Assembly: GCA_963819845.1 (NCBI GenBank)
Contig: CAWFXQ010000014.1
Span: 124,001-188,000, forward strand
Source: DATAGF01 sp963819845
GTDB lineage: Bacteria > Actinomycetota > Thermoleophilia > Miltoncostaeales > Miltoncostaeaceae
Direction of reading: 5' to 3'
DNA: 64,000 bases
Part shown: in pieces, positions 42,595-50,959 of the stretch
Position numbering within the stretch: the first letter of the stretch is position 1
Layout: every line of letters starts with the position of its first letter
Notes under the pieces: model-generated
Told to the model about the DNA's origin: nothing
The model's input: only the letters and a program-made list of their open reading frames with translations
Database searches by the model: none
Position numbers and translations under genes: made by a program

Positions 42595-43311
42595 GTGGAC
42601 GAGATCACCGCGCTGAGCTACCCCGTGGCCTTCGCGGCGGGATTCGTCTCGTTCGCCTCGCCCTGCGTGCTCGCGCTCGTGCCCGGGTACCTGTGCTTCA
42701 TCTCGGGCGTCGCCTTCGACGATCTGGGGTCGCGCACCCGCGACGTGCTGACGCCGACGATCGCCTTCGTCGTCGGCTTCTCGCTGATGTTCACCGCCTA
42801 CGGCGCGGGCGCGGGGCTGGTGGGCTACTCGCTGACGCGGCAGCAGACCACGCTCAACCTGGTGGCCGGCGCCCTGCTGATCGCGTTCGGCCTGGCGATG
42901 GTGGCGCTGCCCCGCATGGGCCTGCTGCAGGCCGAGCACCGGCTGGCGACGATGCGGCGGCCGACCACCCTGGTGGGCGCGGGCCTGGTCGGCGCCGCCT
43001 TCGCCGTGGGCTGGACCCCCTGCATCGGCCCCATCCTGGGAAGCATCCTCACCTTCGCCGCGCCCACCGGCTCGCCCGGCCTCGGCGCGAGCCTGCTGCT
43101 GGCCTACTCGCTGGGCCTGGGGATCCCCTTCCTGCTGTCGGGCCTGTTCGTCACGCGTACCATGAGCGCGTTCCGCTGGACGCGCGACCACTGGACCGTC
43201 GTCAACGCGACGGCGGCGGTGCTCGTCATCGGCGTCGGGGTGCTCGTGGCGACCGGTCGCTTCGAGGTCATCACCCAGCGCCTGGCGGGAGTGGGCTTCC
43301 AGGGCATCTGA
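42595..43311 (+). CDS. ccdA: Cytochrome c biogenesis / thiol-disulfide membrane protein CcdA
   Basis: CcdA moves reducing equivalents across the membrane to apocytochrome c thiols. The 238-residue protein has about six membrane helices. The two redox cysteines are in SPCVLALVPGYLCF near residue 22 and WTPCIGPILGS near 141, the duplicated CcdA arrangement. The qcrC cytochrome domain in this window would be a client. GTG 42595 follows a TACCAT box. wecB follows 22 bases downstream. Confidence 0.92.
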   Translation: MDEITALSYPVAFAAGFVSFASPCVLALVPGYLCFISGVAFDDLGSRTRDVLTPTIAFVVGFSLMFTAYGAGAGLVGYSLTRQQTTLNLVAGALLIAFGLAMVALPRMGLLQAEHRLATMRRPTTLVGAGLVGAAFAVGWTPCIGPILGSILTFAAPTGSPGLGASLLLAYSLGLGIPFLLSGLFVTRTMSAFRWTRDHWTVVNATAAVLVIGVGVLVATGRFEVITQRLAGVGFQGI

Positions 43312-43333
43312 GGCGCGTCGAGGGGGACGGCCG

Positions 43334-44413
43334 GTGAGGATCGTGTCGATCGTGGGCAACCGGCCGCAGTTCGTGAAGGCGGCCCCGCTCTCGCGCGCGC
43401 TGCGCCGCGGCGCCGCCGAGGTGCTGGTGCACAGCGGCCAGCACTACGATCCCGAGCTGGCCGACCTCTTCTTCGACGAGCTGGGGATCCCGCGCCCCGA
43501 CCACGCCCTGGGCGTGGGCCCGGGCAGCCCCACGGCCCAGCTCGCCGCCATGCTGGAGCGGCTCGAGCCGCTGCTCGGAGCCGAGGCCCCGGACCTGGTG
43601 ACGGTCTACGGCGACACCACGACCACGCTCGCCGGAGCGCTGGCGGCCGCCAAGGCGGGGCTGCCCCTGGCCCATGTCGAGGCCGGGCTGCGCTCGTACG
43701 ACCGGTCGATGCCCGAGGAGCAGAACCGGGTCGTGGCCGACCACCTCTCCGACCTGCTGTTCTGCCCCACCGACGCCGCCGTCGCCAACCTGGCCGCCGA
43801 GGGGATCTCCGAGGGCGTCGCGCAGGTGGGCGACGTGATGCTCGACGCCAGCCGGCTCTTCGCCCCGGCCGCGGCCGCCCGCCCCGGCCCGGCGGCCCTC
43901 GGGCTGGAGCCCGGCGGCTACCTGATGGTGACCGTCCACCGCGCCGCCGCCACCGACACCCCGGACGCCCTGGAGGCGCTCGTGCGCCTGCTGACCGCCA
44001 TCGAGGAGCCGATGGTCTTCCCCGTCCACCCGCGCACCCGCCACCGGCTCGAGGCCGCCGGGCTGTGGGGGCGCCTCGGGGGCCACGCGCCCCTGCGGCT
44101 GACGCCGCCGGTGGGCTATCTGGACTTCACGGCCCTGCTCTCGCGGGCGCGGGCCGTTCTGACCGACTCCGGAGGGGTGCAGAAGGAGGCCTACTTCCAG
44201 GGCGTGCCGTGCCTGACGCTGCGCGAGACGACCGAGTGGGTCGAGACCGTCGAGGGCGGCTTCAATCGCCTGGTGGGGATGGACCCCGACCGCGCGCGGG
44301 CGGCCCTGGCCGACCTGCGGATGCCCGCCGAGCGGCCCCCGTTCTACGGGGACGGCCTTGCCGCGGAGCGGATCGCCGCGGCCGTGGCCGCCTGGGGCGC
44401 TAGCCGGCCCTGA
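43334..44413 (+). CDS. wecB: UDP-N-acetylglucosamine 2-epimerase (non-hydrolysing)
   Basis: It interconverts UDP-GlcNAc and UDP-ManNAc for surface polysaccharide. The 359-residue protein begins IVSIVGNRPQFVKAAPLSRA. It has GDTTTTLAGALAA near residue 94, HVEAGLRSYDRSMPEEQNR near 114, and DSGGVQKEA near 279. RETTEWVETVEGG is near 298. It heads a group with a UDP-sugar dehydrogenase, oxidoreductase and acetyltransferase further on. Its stop overlaps the convergent gene at 44400. Confidence 0.93.
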   Translation: MRIVSIVGNRPQFVKAAPLSRALRRGAAEVLVHSGQHYDPELADLFFDELGIPRPDHALGVGPGSPTAQLAAMLERLEPLLGAEAPDLVTVYGDTTTTLAGALAAAKAGLPLAHVEAGLRSYDRSMPEEQNRVVADHLSDLLFCPTDAAVANLAAEGISEGVAQVGDVMLDASRLFAPAAAARPGPAALGLEPGGYLMVTVHRAAATDTPDALEALVRLLTAIEEPMVFPVHPRTRHRLEAAGLWGRLGGHAPLRLTPPVGYLDFTALLSRARAVLTDSGGVQKEAYFQGVPCLTLRETTEWVETVEGGFNRLVGMDPDRARAALADLRMPAERPPFYGDGLAAERIAAAVAAWGASRP

Positions 44414-44978
44414 CGGCGATCCCCGGGTAGTCGAGCACCAGGCCGTCCGCGTCGTAGGCGAGCACCGCCGCGAACCCGAGGCCGGGGGCGGCGTACTCGT
44501 AGCGGGCACGGCCGTCGTCGTCGGCGACGCGGGCGTAGCGCTGCTCGAGGCGCTCCACGGCCAGGCCGGGCGCACGGACCCAGGCCGCGGGGGCCTCGGC
44601 CCCCTCGCCGGGGGCGAGCGCGAGCCGTCGCACGGGGAACGCGTTGGTGAACGCGGAGGCCTCGAGGTCGACGTCGAGGCACCCGCCGAGGCGGGGCGCC
44701 GCGACCCCATCGACCGTCCACCCGCCGCGGCCGTCGCCCTCGATCGTCACGGACGCCGAGCCGCCCTCGTGGCGGCACTCGACGCGGGCCTCGCGGGTGA
44801 GCCCGGCGTCGTCGAGCGCGATCGCGTAGCGCACGCCCCAGGCGGCCCCGTCCTCGACCGCCACGCTCCAGCCCTCCAGGCGCCAGCCGCCCACCGCGCG
44901 CACGGCGAAGAGCGCCTCGAAGCCGTCGCGGGAGTCGAGATGGCGCCACGCGGCCGCCGCCGGGAAGGAGCGCGTCAT
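44400..44978 (-). CDS. Putative glycolipid-binding family protein
   Basis: The 192-residue protein fits the putative glycolipid-binding family (PF06475-like): AWRHLDSRDGFEALFAV near the start, WGVRYAIALDDAGLTREARV near residue 65, and GGCLDVDLEASAFTNAFPVRRL near 117. Members fold as a beta barrel; the natural ligand is uncertain. ATG 44978 overlaps the stop of the upstream membrane-protein gene on the same strand, so they form a pair. Confidence 0.75.
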   Translation of the reverse strand: MTRSFPAAAAWRHLDSRDGFEALFAVRAVGGWRLEGWSVAVEDGAAWGVRYAIALDDAGLTREARVECRHEGGSASVTIEGDGRGGWTVDGVAAPRLGGCLDVDLEASAFTNAFPVRRLALAPGEGAEAPAAWVRAPGLAVERLEQRYARVADDDGRARYEYAAPGLGFAAVLAYDADGLVLDYPGIAVRAG

Positions 44979-44980
44979 CG

Positions 44981-45553
44981 TCAGATTCCCAGGTCGAAGG
45001 GGCTCGGCTCGTAGACGCCCTCGTCCCTGCGGCCCGGGCGGGGCGCCTCGTAGACCTCGCGGATGCCCAGCCGGGGCGTCAGGGCGTCGGGGCGGATGAG
45101 GACGTAGATGCGGCTCTCGCGCTCGCGTTCGGCCGCCTCCCAGATGCCGGCCTCGCGCCAGTCGGCGGCGCCGAGGGCCAGGAGCAGCCCGGCGAGGAGG
45201 CCGGCCATCACGCCGCCGCCGTCCGTGAAGCGCTCGAAGATCAGCAGGGCGATGATCCCGGTGAGCACGATGCCGGCCAGGCGCAGGCGCCGCTCCCGCG
45301 AGCTGGCCGGGGTCTCGTGCACCGACGCCCGCGGCGGCGGGGTCAACCGGACGACGGCGTCGCGGATGCGGCGGGCGCCGCCGAAGGTGGCGAACGCGAA
45401 GGTGGGCAGCGCGGCGGCCACGAAGGCCAGCGCCGTGCGCTCCTGCTCGACCGTCTCGCCCACGAGCCACGTCGCGCCCCAGTAGAGCCCGATGACGATC
45501 GCGGTCGCGACGGCCGACTGGCCGCGCCAGCGCGCCTCGTCCGCGACGCGCAC
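44981..45553 (-). CDS. Membrane protein of unknown function
   Basis: The protein has about four membrane helices in two pairs (VATAIVIGLYWGATWL, ALAFVAAALPTFAFATF, LAGIVLTGIIALLIF, VMAGLLAGLLLALGA). A charged C-terminus ends YEPSPFDLGI. GTG 45553 is used so that it does not overlap the divergent dehydrogenase. The frame stays open to a GTG at 45661, so a longer form is possible. No family is claimed. Confidence 0.55.
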   Translation of the reverse strand: MRVADEARWRGQSAVATAIVIGLYWGATWLVGETVEQERTALAFVAAALPTFAFATFGGARRIRDAVVRLTPPPRASVHETPASSRERRLRLAGIVLTGIIALLIFERFTDGGGVMAGLLAGLLLALGAADWREAGIWEAAERERESRIYVLIRPDALTPRLGIREVYEAPRPGRRDEGVYEPSPFDLGI

Positions 45554-45573
45554 CAGGCGCGGGAGCCCGGCGA

Positions 45574-46953
45574 GTGCCGACTCCGGCCTCAGGGGACCAT
45601 CCTTTCGGTCAGTGTCGCCGGGGACTAGGATATCCGGCCGTTGCCCCCCCGCCCCATCCACACGGCGACCCGATCGCCCGTCCGCTGAGCGGCGACCCGC
45701 CCCGTGTCGGGGTCGTGGGCCTCGGCTACGTCGGCCTCCCGCTCGCGGTCACCTTCGCCGAGGCCGGCGTCCCCGTGCTCGGTCTGGACGCCGTGCAGGC
45801 CAAGGTCAACGCGGTCAACGCGGGCGAGTCGTACATCGAGGACGTGCCCTCGGAGCGGCTCGCGCCGCTCGTGGCCGCCGGGGCGGTGCGCGCCACGACC
45901 TCCTGGGACGCCCTGCGCGCGGTCAACACCGTGCTGATCTGCCTGCCCACCCCGCTCACCGAGCACCGCGAGCCCGACCTGTCGGCGGTCCTGGGCGCGG
46001 CCGAGAGCATGGCCCAGCGCCTGCGCGCCGGCCACCTGATCGTGCTCGAGAGCACGACCTACCCGGGCACCACCCGCGAGGAGGTCAGGCCGGTGCTCGA
46101 GCGCTCGGGGCTGCGCGCGGGCCGCGACTTCCACCTCGCCTTCTCGCCCGAGCGCGTCAACCCCGGCCGGGTCAACTGGACCACCGCCACCACCCCGAAG
46201 GTGATCGGCGGGCTCACCCCCGCCTGCACGCAGCGGGCCATGGAGGTCTACGCCCAGGCCTGCGAGACGCTCGTGCCCGTGGGCAGCCCCGAGGTGGCCG
46301 AGCTCACCAAGCTGCTCGAGAACATCTTCCGCAGCGTCAACATCGCCCTGGTGAACGAGCTGGCGATCCTGTGCGACCGGATGGGGATCGACGTGTGGGA
46401 CGTGATCGACGCGGCGGCCACGAAGCCCTTCGGCTTCATGCCGTTCCGCCCCGGCCCCGGCCTGGGCGGCCACTGCATCCCGATCGACCCCTTCTACCTC
46501 ACGTGGAAGGCGCGCGAGTTCGACCTCCACACCGAGTTCATCGAGCTCGCCGGGAAGGTCAACTCCCAGATGCCGCAGTTCTGCGTGGCGAAGGTCGCGC
46601 GGGCCCTCAACAGCCAGCGCAAGGCGCTCAACGGCAGCCGCGCGCTGGTCGTCGGCGTGGCCTACAAGGCGAACGTCAACGACACGCGCGAGAGCCCGGC
46701 GCTGAAGGTGATCGAGCTGCTGCGGGGCGACGGGGCCGACGTGTCGTTCCACGACCCCCACGTCGCGGCCCTGCCCAAGCTCGGGCTGGAGAGCGTGGCG
46801 CTCGACCCCGAGGCGCTCGACGGGTACGACGTCGTGGTGATCGTGACCGCGCACGACGGGATCGACTGGGAGATGGTCGCCCGCCAGTCGCAGCTGGTGG
46901 TCAACCTGCGCAACGTGGTCCCCGAGGTGGACGGCAAGGTCTGGCGGCTGTGA
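45574..46953 (+). CDS. wbpA: UDP-N-acetyl-hexosamine 6-dehydrogenase (WbpA-like)
   Basis: It oxidises a UDP-aminosugar at C6 to the uronic acid using NAD. RVGVVGLGYVGLPLAVTFAE is the Rossmann start, EVAELTKLLENIFRSVNIA is near residue 246, and the catalytic Cys is in GGHCIPIDPFYLTW near 298. FVGK-type C-terminal residues appear as VGVAYKANVNDTRESPA. The start is unclear: GTG 45574 is the only standard codon upstream of the conserved core, while a TAGGAT box at 45626 suggests a later, non-standard start. The stop overlaps the next GTG. Confidence 0.88.
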   Translation: MPTPASGDHPFGQCRRGLGYPAVAPPPHPHGDPIARPLSGDPPRVGVVGLGYVGLPLAVTFAEAGVPVLGLDAVQAKVNAVNAGESYIEDVPSERLAPLVAAGAVRATTSWDALRAVNTVLICLPTPLTEHREPDLSAVLGAAESMAQRLRAGHLIVLESTTYPGTTREEVRPVLERSGLRAGRDFHLAFSPERVNPGRVNWTTATTPKVIGGLTPACTQRAMEVYAQACETLVPVGSPEVAELTKLLENIFRSVNIALVNELAILCDRMGIDVWDVIDAAATKPFGFMPFRPGPGLGGHCIPIDPFYLTWKAREFDLHTEFIELAGKVNSQMPQFCVAKVARALNSQRKALNGSRALVVGVAYKANVNDTRESPALKVIELLRGDGADVSFHDPHVAALPKLGLESVALDPEALDGYDVVVIVTAHDGIDWEMVARQSQLVVNLRNVVPEVDGKVWRL

Positions 46954-47966
46954 TCTCGCTCGGGGTCGTCGGCATGAACTACTGGGGGCCCAACCTGGCC
47001 CGCAACTTCGCCCGCATGGACGGCTGCCGGGTGGCCTGGGTCTGCGACCGCGACGAGGCCGTCCTCGACCGCCACGGCTCGGCCTACCCGGAGAGCCGCT
47101 TCACGACCCGCTACGAGGACCTGCTCGAGGACCCCGGCCTGGACGCGGTCGTGATCGCGACCCCCGCGCCGACCCACGCGCCGCTGGCCCGGCAGGCGCT
47201 CGAGGCCGGCGTGGACGCCTTCGTCGAGAAGCCTCTCGCCCTCACCGGGAGGGAGGCGCGCGAGCTGGCCGAGCTGGCCGAGGAGCGCGGGCGCGTGCTG
47301 ATGGTCAACCACCTGCTGATCTACCACCCGGCCGTCCAAGCGGTGAAGGAGATGGTGGCCGGCGGCCGCCTGGGGCGGGTCTTCTACCTCTACGGCAACC
47401 GCCAGAACCTCGGGGTCGTCCGGCCCGACGAGAACGCCCTCTGGAGCCTGGGCCCCCACGACATCTCGGTGATGCTGCACCTGGTGGGCGAGCGCCCGAG
47501 CGAGGTCGCCGCGAGCGGGGAGAGCTACCTGCAGCCGGGCGTCGAGGACGTGGTCTTCGGTCGCGTCCGGTTCCCCTCGGGGATCCTCGGGCACCTCCAC
47601 CTGAGCTGGCTCGACCCCCACAAGATGCGCAGGATGACCGTCATCGGATCGGAGCGGATGGTGGTGTTCGACGACATGGAGACCGAGCGCAAGGTGACCG
47701 TCTACGACAAGGGGCCGATCCCGCGCACCGAGACCTACGGCGAGTACATCCAGGTGCGGTCGGGCGACATCCACATCCCCAAGGTGCCCGCCACCGAGCC
47801 GCTGCGGATCGTCTGCGAGCGATTCGCCCAGGCCGTGCGCGACCGGCTCCCGACGCCGTCGGACGGGCGCGCCGGCGCGGCGGTGGTGGAGGTGCTGGAG
47901 GCGATGACGACGTCGCTGGCGGCGTCGGGCGAGCCCGTGCGGCTGGCCGAGGCGGTCGGCGCATGA
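46950..47966 (+). CDS. wbpB: Gfo/Idh/MocA-family sugar oxidoreductase (WbpB-like)
   Basis: The 338-residue protein has the Rossmann start LGVVGMNYWGPNLARNFARM, the conserved DAFVEKPLALTG near residue 90 and a C-terminal beta-sheet domain with LHLSWLDPHKMRRM. WbpB-type enzymes oxidise the C3 hydroxyl of UDP-GlcNAc-uronate ahead of transamination. The order wbpA, wbpB, wbpD supports that role. GTG 46950 and the stop at 47966 overlap the neighbours. Confidence 0.85.
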   Translation: MISLGVVGMNYWGPNLARNFARMDGCRVAWVCDRDEAVLDRHGSAYPESRFTTRYEDLLEDPGLDAVVIATPAPTHAPLARQALEAGVDAFVEKPLALTGREARELAELAEERGRVLMVNHLLIYHPAVQAVKEMVAGGRLGRVFYLYGNRQNLGVVRPDENALWSLGPHDISVMLHLVGERPSEVAASGESYLQPGVEDVVFGRVRFPSGILGHLHLSWLDPHKMRRMTVIGSERMVVFDDMETERKVTVYDKGPIPRTETYGEYIQVRSGDIHIPKVPATEPLRIVCERFAQAVRDRLPTPSDGRAGAAVVEVLEAMTTSLAASGEPVRLAEAVGA

Positions 47967-48664
47967 GCCGAGAGAACCTGGTGCTCGGCGAGGGCGTCGT
48001 GATCGGCGCGGACGTCGAGATCGGCGCCAACGTGGTGATCCACGACGGCACCCGCATCGGCGACGGCGCCGTGATCCAGGACAACGTCGTCCTCGGCAAG
48101 CAGCCCAAGCTGTCGGCGCGCTCCACCAGCGCGGGGGGGCCGCTCGCGCCGCTCGAGATCGGCCCGGGGGCGGCGATCTGCAGCGGGGCGGTGGTGTATG
48201 CCGGCACCACCATCGGCCCGGGCGCCATCGTGGGCGACCTGGCCTCGGTGCGCGAGCGGTGCGCCGTGGGCGAGGGGGTGGTGATCGGCCGCGGTGTCTG
48301 CGTCGAGAACGACGTCCCCATCGGCGCGTTCTCGAAGATCCAGTCGAACTCCTACATCACGGCCTACTCGGAGCTCGAGGACCACGTCTTCATCGCGCCC
48401 TGCGTCACCACGACCAACGACAACCTCATGGGGCGCACCGAGGCGCGCCACGCCGCGATCAGGGGGGCGATCATCCGCCGCGGCGCCCGGGTGGGCGGAG
48501 GGGTCGTGATCCTGCCGGGCGTCGAGATCGGCGCCGAGGCCTTCGTGGCCGCCGGGGCCCTGGTGACCCGCGACGTCCCGCCCGCCAAGCTGGTGGCGGG
48601 CCTGCCCGCGCACGTGTGGCGCGACGTCCCGGCCGAGGAGATGGTGGACGCCGAGGAGGCGTAG
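47963..48664 (+). CDS. wbpD: Hexapeptide-repeat acetyltransferase (WbpD-like)
   Basis: The 233-residue protein is a left-handed beta helix built from hexapeptide turns (VVIGADVEIGANVVI, RIGDGAVIQDNVVLG, and others) with a C-terminal loop PPAKLVAGLPAHVWR. It would acetylate the 3-amino group of the UDP-diamino-uronate. The aminotransferase (WbpE-like) that should precede this step is not in the window. ATG 47963 overlaps the wbpB stop. Confidence 0.85.
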   Translation: MSRENLVLGEGVVIGADVEIGANVVIHDGTRIGDGAVIQDNVVLGKQPKLSARSTSAGGPLAPLEIGPGAAICSGAVVYAGTTIGPGAIVGDLASVRERCAVGEGVVIGRGVCVENDVPIGAFSKIQSNSYITAYSELEDHVFIAPCVTTTNDNLMGRTEARHAAIRGAIIRRGARVGGGVVILPGVEIGAEAFVAAGALVTRDVPPAKLVAGLPAHVWRDVPAEEMVDAEEA

Positions 48665-48701
48665 GCGGGGAGCCCGCCGGCTGGCCGCGCCGGACGGCGA
48701 G

Positions 48702-49160
48702 GTGGTCGCGCGCGACGACAGCGTGCCCGGCTCCCGGCGGATCGACCTTGAGCTGCCGGGCGGGCGGCGCCTGCGGGTCGCCGAGGTCCTGGGGGGGTGG
48801 GCCGCGACCGACGACCCGGTCGCGGGCGACCCCGTGTACCCGGGCCTGGGCGCGGCCGTCGAGGCGCTCACCGGGCGGCGGCGGGGGGACGAGGGCTGGA
48901 TCGCGGTGCTCGAGGAGCACGCCACCCCCCTCGGCGCGGTCCCGGCCGCGCCGCTCCCCGCCGCGGACGCGGCCCTGCTGACGGCCCTGCCCCGCCGGCG
49001 CCCCGGGGTCTACGTCGACGGCCCGCGCGCCCACGACGGCGGGGGCTGGTACGTCTTCGTCGGCGGCCTGCCGGGGGGCGCCTGGGTCATGGAGCTGGCC
49101 GACACGCCGGAGGCGGCCGCCCGCGGCGCCGCGGCGCGGGCCGGGGAGCTCCTCGCTTAG
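48702..49160 (+). CDS. Protein of unknown function
   Basis: The 152-residue protein is not recognised. It has RRIDLELPGGRRLRVAEVLG, then EGWIAVLEEHATPLGAVPAA and RAHDGGGWYVFVGGLPGGAW, suggesting a small mixed alpha/beta fold. The frame is open upstream to near 48680 without a better start than GTG 48702. Its stop overlaps that of the convergent S55 peptidase gene. Confidence 0.5.
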   Translation: MVARDDSVPGSRRIDLELPGGRRLRVAEVLGGWAATDDPVAGDPVYPGLGAAVEALTGRRRGDEGWIAVLEEHATPLGAVPAAPLPAADAALLTALPRRRPGVYVDGPRAHDGGGWYVFVGGLPGGAWVMELADTPEAAARGAAARAGELLA

Positions 49161-50959
49161 CGGCTGCCCCGGCGGGGGACGACGAACCGGGCCGTCGCCC
49201 GGCCCGCGTAGATCACGAACGGCACGGCCAGCTCCCGCCCGGCGTCGTCGTCCTCGGCGTCCTCGCCCGGGGCGAGCAGCCGCACGGCGTCGTTGCGGTC
49301 GTCGGTGGCCCGCCGCAGCCCCTCGAGCACGCGCTCGAGGCGCGTGCCGCCCGCCCGGGCGGCGCCCCGCTCGGCAGCCGCCACGGCCGCCCGGCGCGCG
49401 ACCGGCCCGCCCTCGGCGCCGAGGTCCTGGGTGAGATCGGCGGGGAGGGGGTCGAACCCGCCCGAGGCGTTCGGGGCCACGCGCAGCGCGGCCCGGCCTG
49501 GCCCGACGCCCGCGGGGATGCGGATGGGCACGCGCAGCGTGCGGCGCGCGGCCTGCCACGGCTGGACGAGCAGCCTCAGCGTCGCGCGGGCCCCGGGGCG
49601 GACGCGCCGGGGGGTGATGCGCGCGCCCACGATGCGGGCCGCCCGGACGCGCGGGGTCAGCTCCTGGTCAACCGTCACGCTGGAGACCCGCACCGGCCGG
49701 ACCCCGTTCTGCATCAGGATCGCCAGCAGGCTCGCCAGCCGCCCCGAGGCGAGCGTGGCGACGTCGCCGGCCGCGGCGTAGACGTTGCGGTAGCGCACGG
49801 GGCGCCGCAGGTCGGGGCTGCGGATGGCGATGCGCAGGGTGACGGTGCCGCCCTCGACGCCGTCGAGGGCGCGCGCCGCCGACTCGTCCTGCACCAGCCC
49901 GCCCACGAGCGGCGCGGTGCGGACGTCCGGGGCGATCGTCCCCCGGATCGTCACCGCCGTGCCGCGGGCCGTGTCGCGGGCGGTGCCGGCCGCGTCGATG
50001 CCCTCGACGGGCCCCAGGACGCCGCCGACGCCGTCGGCCCGGTCGCTGGTCACCATCCCCCGCAGGGCGCCGGGCTCGGCCAGCTTGTAGGACGCGCCGA
50101 GGATGGGCGCGGCGATCGTCTGGAGCACGTAGCCATCGCCCAGCAGGAAGCGCGCCGCCCCGGCGCCGAGGAAGGGGTGGCCGAACCCGAGCACGCTCGC
50201 GCCGTCAACGTAGGTCACCGTGCCGATCGCCCCAAGGGCGATGTCCCCGCCGCCCAGCAGCACGGTCATGGACGCCCCCGGCACGAGGGGCACGGGCGGC
50301 CGGATCGTGCGCGGGCCGACCGAGGTGAGCTGGATGCCCGATCGCGCGAGCTCCCGCGACAGGGGCCCGATCAGCCGCCGCGAGGCGCCCGCCACGGTCC
50401 AGCGCTGCAGCGGCGAGAGGACGATGCGCTCGGGGTGGCGGGCCCGCAGCCGGCGCGCCGCCCGGGCGTCGGGGGCGATCGACACCCGCCGCGCCGCGCG
50501 CGACGAGGCCGGCGCGGCGTCCTGGGCCCGCAGCCCGGGACGGGCCGCGTCGATCATCTGCTCGATCGGCGTGAGCCCGATGACGACGTTGGCCTGGTCG
50601 CCCTGGCCGAAGGCGACCGCGCCGATCACCCGCGCCACGCCGTCGGCACCCGTCACATACACCGGGCTGCCGCTCATGCCCTGGGCGACGCCGCCGGTCT
50701 CGTCCATCAGGGGACCCTCTGCGCGGGCGAGGATGACGGAGCCGCCCGGGCCGTCAACGGTGCGCTGGACGTCGAGGACCCGGACCGGGAAGGTGACGAT
50801 GTCGGTGCCCCGGACAACCGTGCGCGCCTCGCCGACCATCCCGGGGGTGACCTCCGAGAGCGGGAGGATCGGGTCGGCCGCGGCGGCCGGGCCCGCCGCC
50901 AGCGCGAGCGCGGTCGCGGCGAGAGCCGTGGCGCGCGCCGCGCCGCGGGCGCGGCTCAT
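49157..50959 (-). CDS. SpoIVB-type S55 serine peptidase domain protein, secreted
   Basis: The 600-residue protein has a signal peptide (ARATALAATALALAAGPAAA). An S55-type domain follows, with GMVGEARTVVRGTDIV, the probable nucleophile in GVAQGMSGSPVYV near residue 93, and VLGFGHPFLGAG near 258. The C-terminal 250 residues are extra, rich in beta strands and with an acidic insert (PGEDAEDDDAGREL). SpoIVB acts in sporulation signalling in Bacillus. Here it is paired with a SpoIID-like gene (ATGA overlap), suggesting an envelope role rather than proof of sporulation. Confidence 0.8.
   Translation of the reverse strand: MSRARGAARATALAATALALAAGPAAAADPILPLSEVTPGMVGEARTVVRGTDIVTFPVRVLDVQRTVDGPGGSVILARAEGPLMDETGGVAQGMSGSPVYVTGADGVARVIGAVAFGQGDQANVVIGLTPIEQMIDAARPGLRAQDAAPASSRAARRVSIAPDARAARRLRARHPERIVLSPLQRWTVAGASRRLIGPLSRELARSGIQLTSVGPRTIRPPVPLVPGASMTVLLGGGDIALGAIGTVTYVDGASVLGFGHPFLGAGAARFLLGDGYVLQTIAAPILGASYKLAEPGALRGMVTSDRADGVGGVLGPVEGIDAAGTARDTARGTAVTIRGTIAPDVRTAPLVGGLVQDESAARALDGVEGGTVTLRIAIRSPDLRRPVRYRNVYAAAGDVATLASGRLASLLAILMQNGVRPVRVSSVTVDQELTPRVRAARIVGARITPRRVRPGARATLRLLVQPWQAARRTLRVPIRIPAGVGPGRAALRVAPNASGGFDPLPADLTQDLGAEGGPVARRAAVAAAERGAARAGGTRLERVLEGLRRATDDRNDAVRLLAPGEDAEDDDAGRELAVPFVIYAGRATARFVVPRRGSR

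Noticed and set aside
45574..45661. Overlapping divergent starts of the membrane gene and the WbpA-like gene
   Set aside because: Both longest frames cannot be right. I kept the dehydrogenase start and moved the membrane gene start to 45553; the choice remains uncertain.
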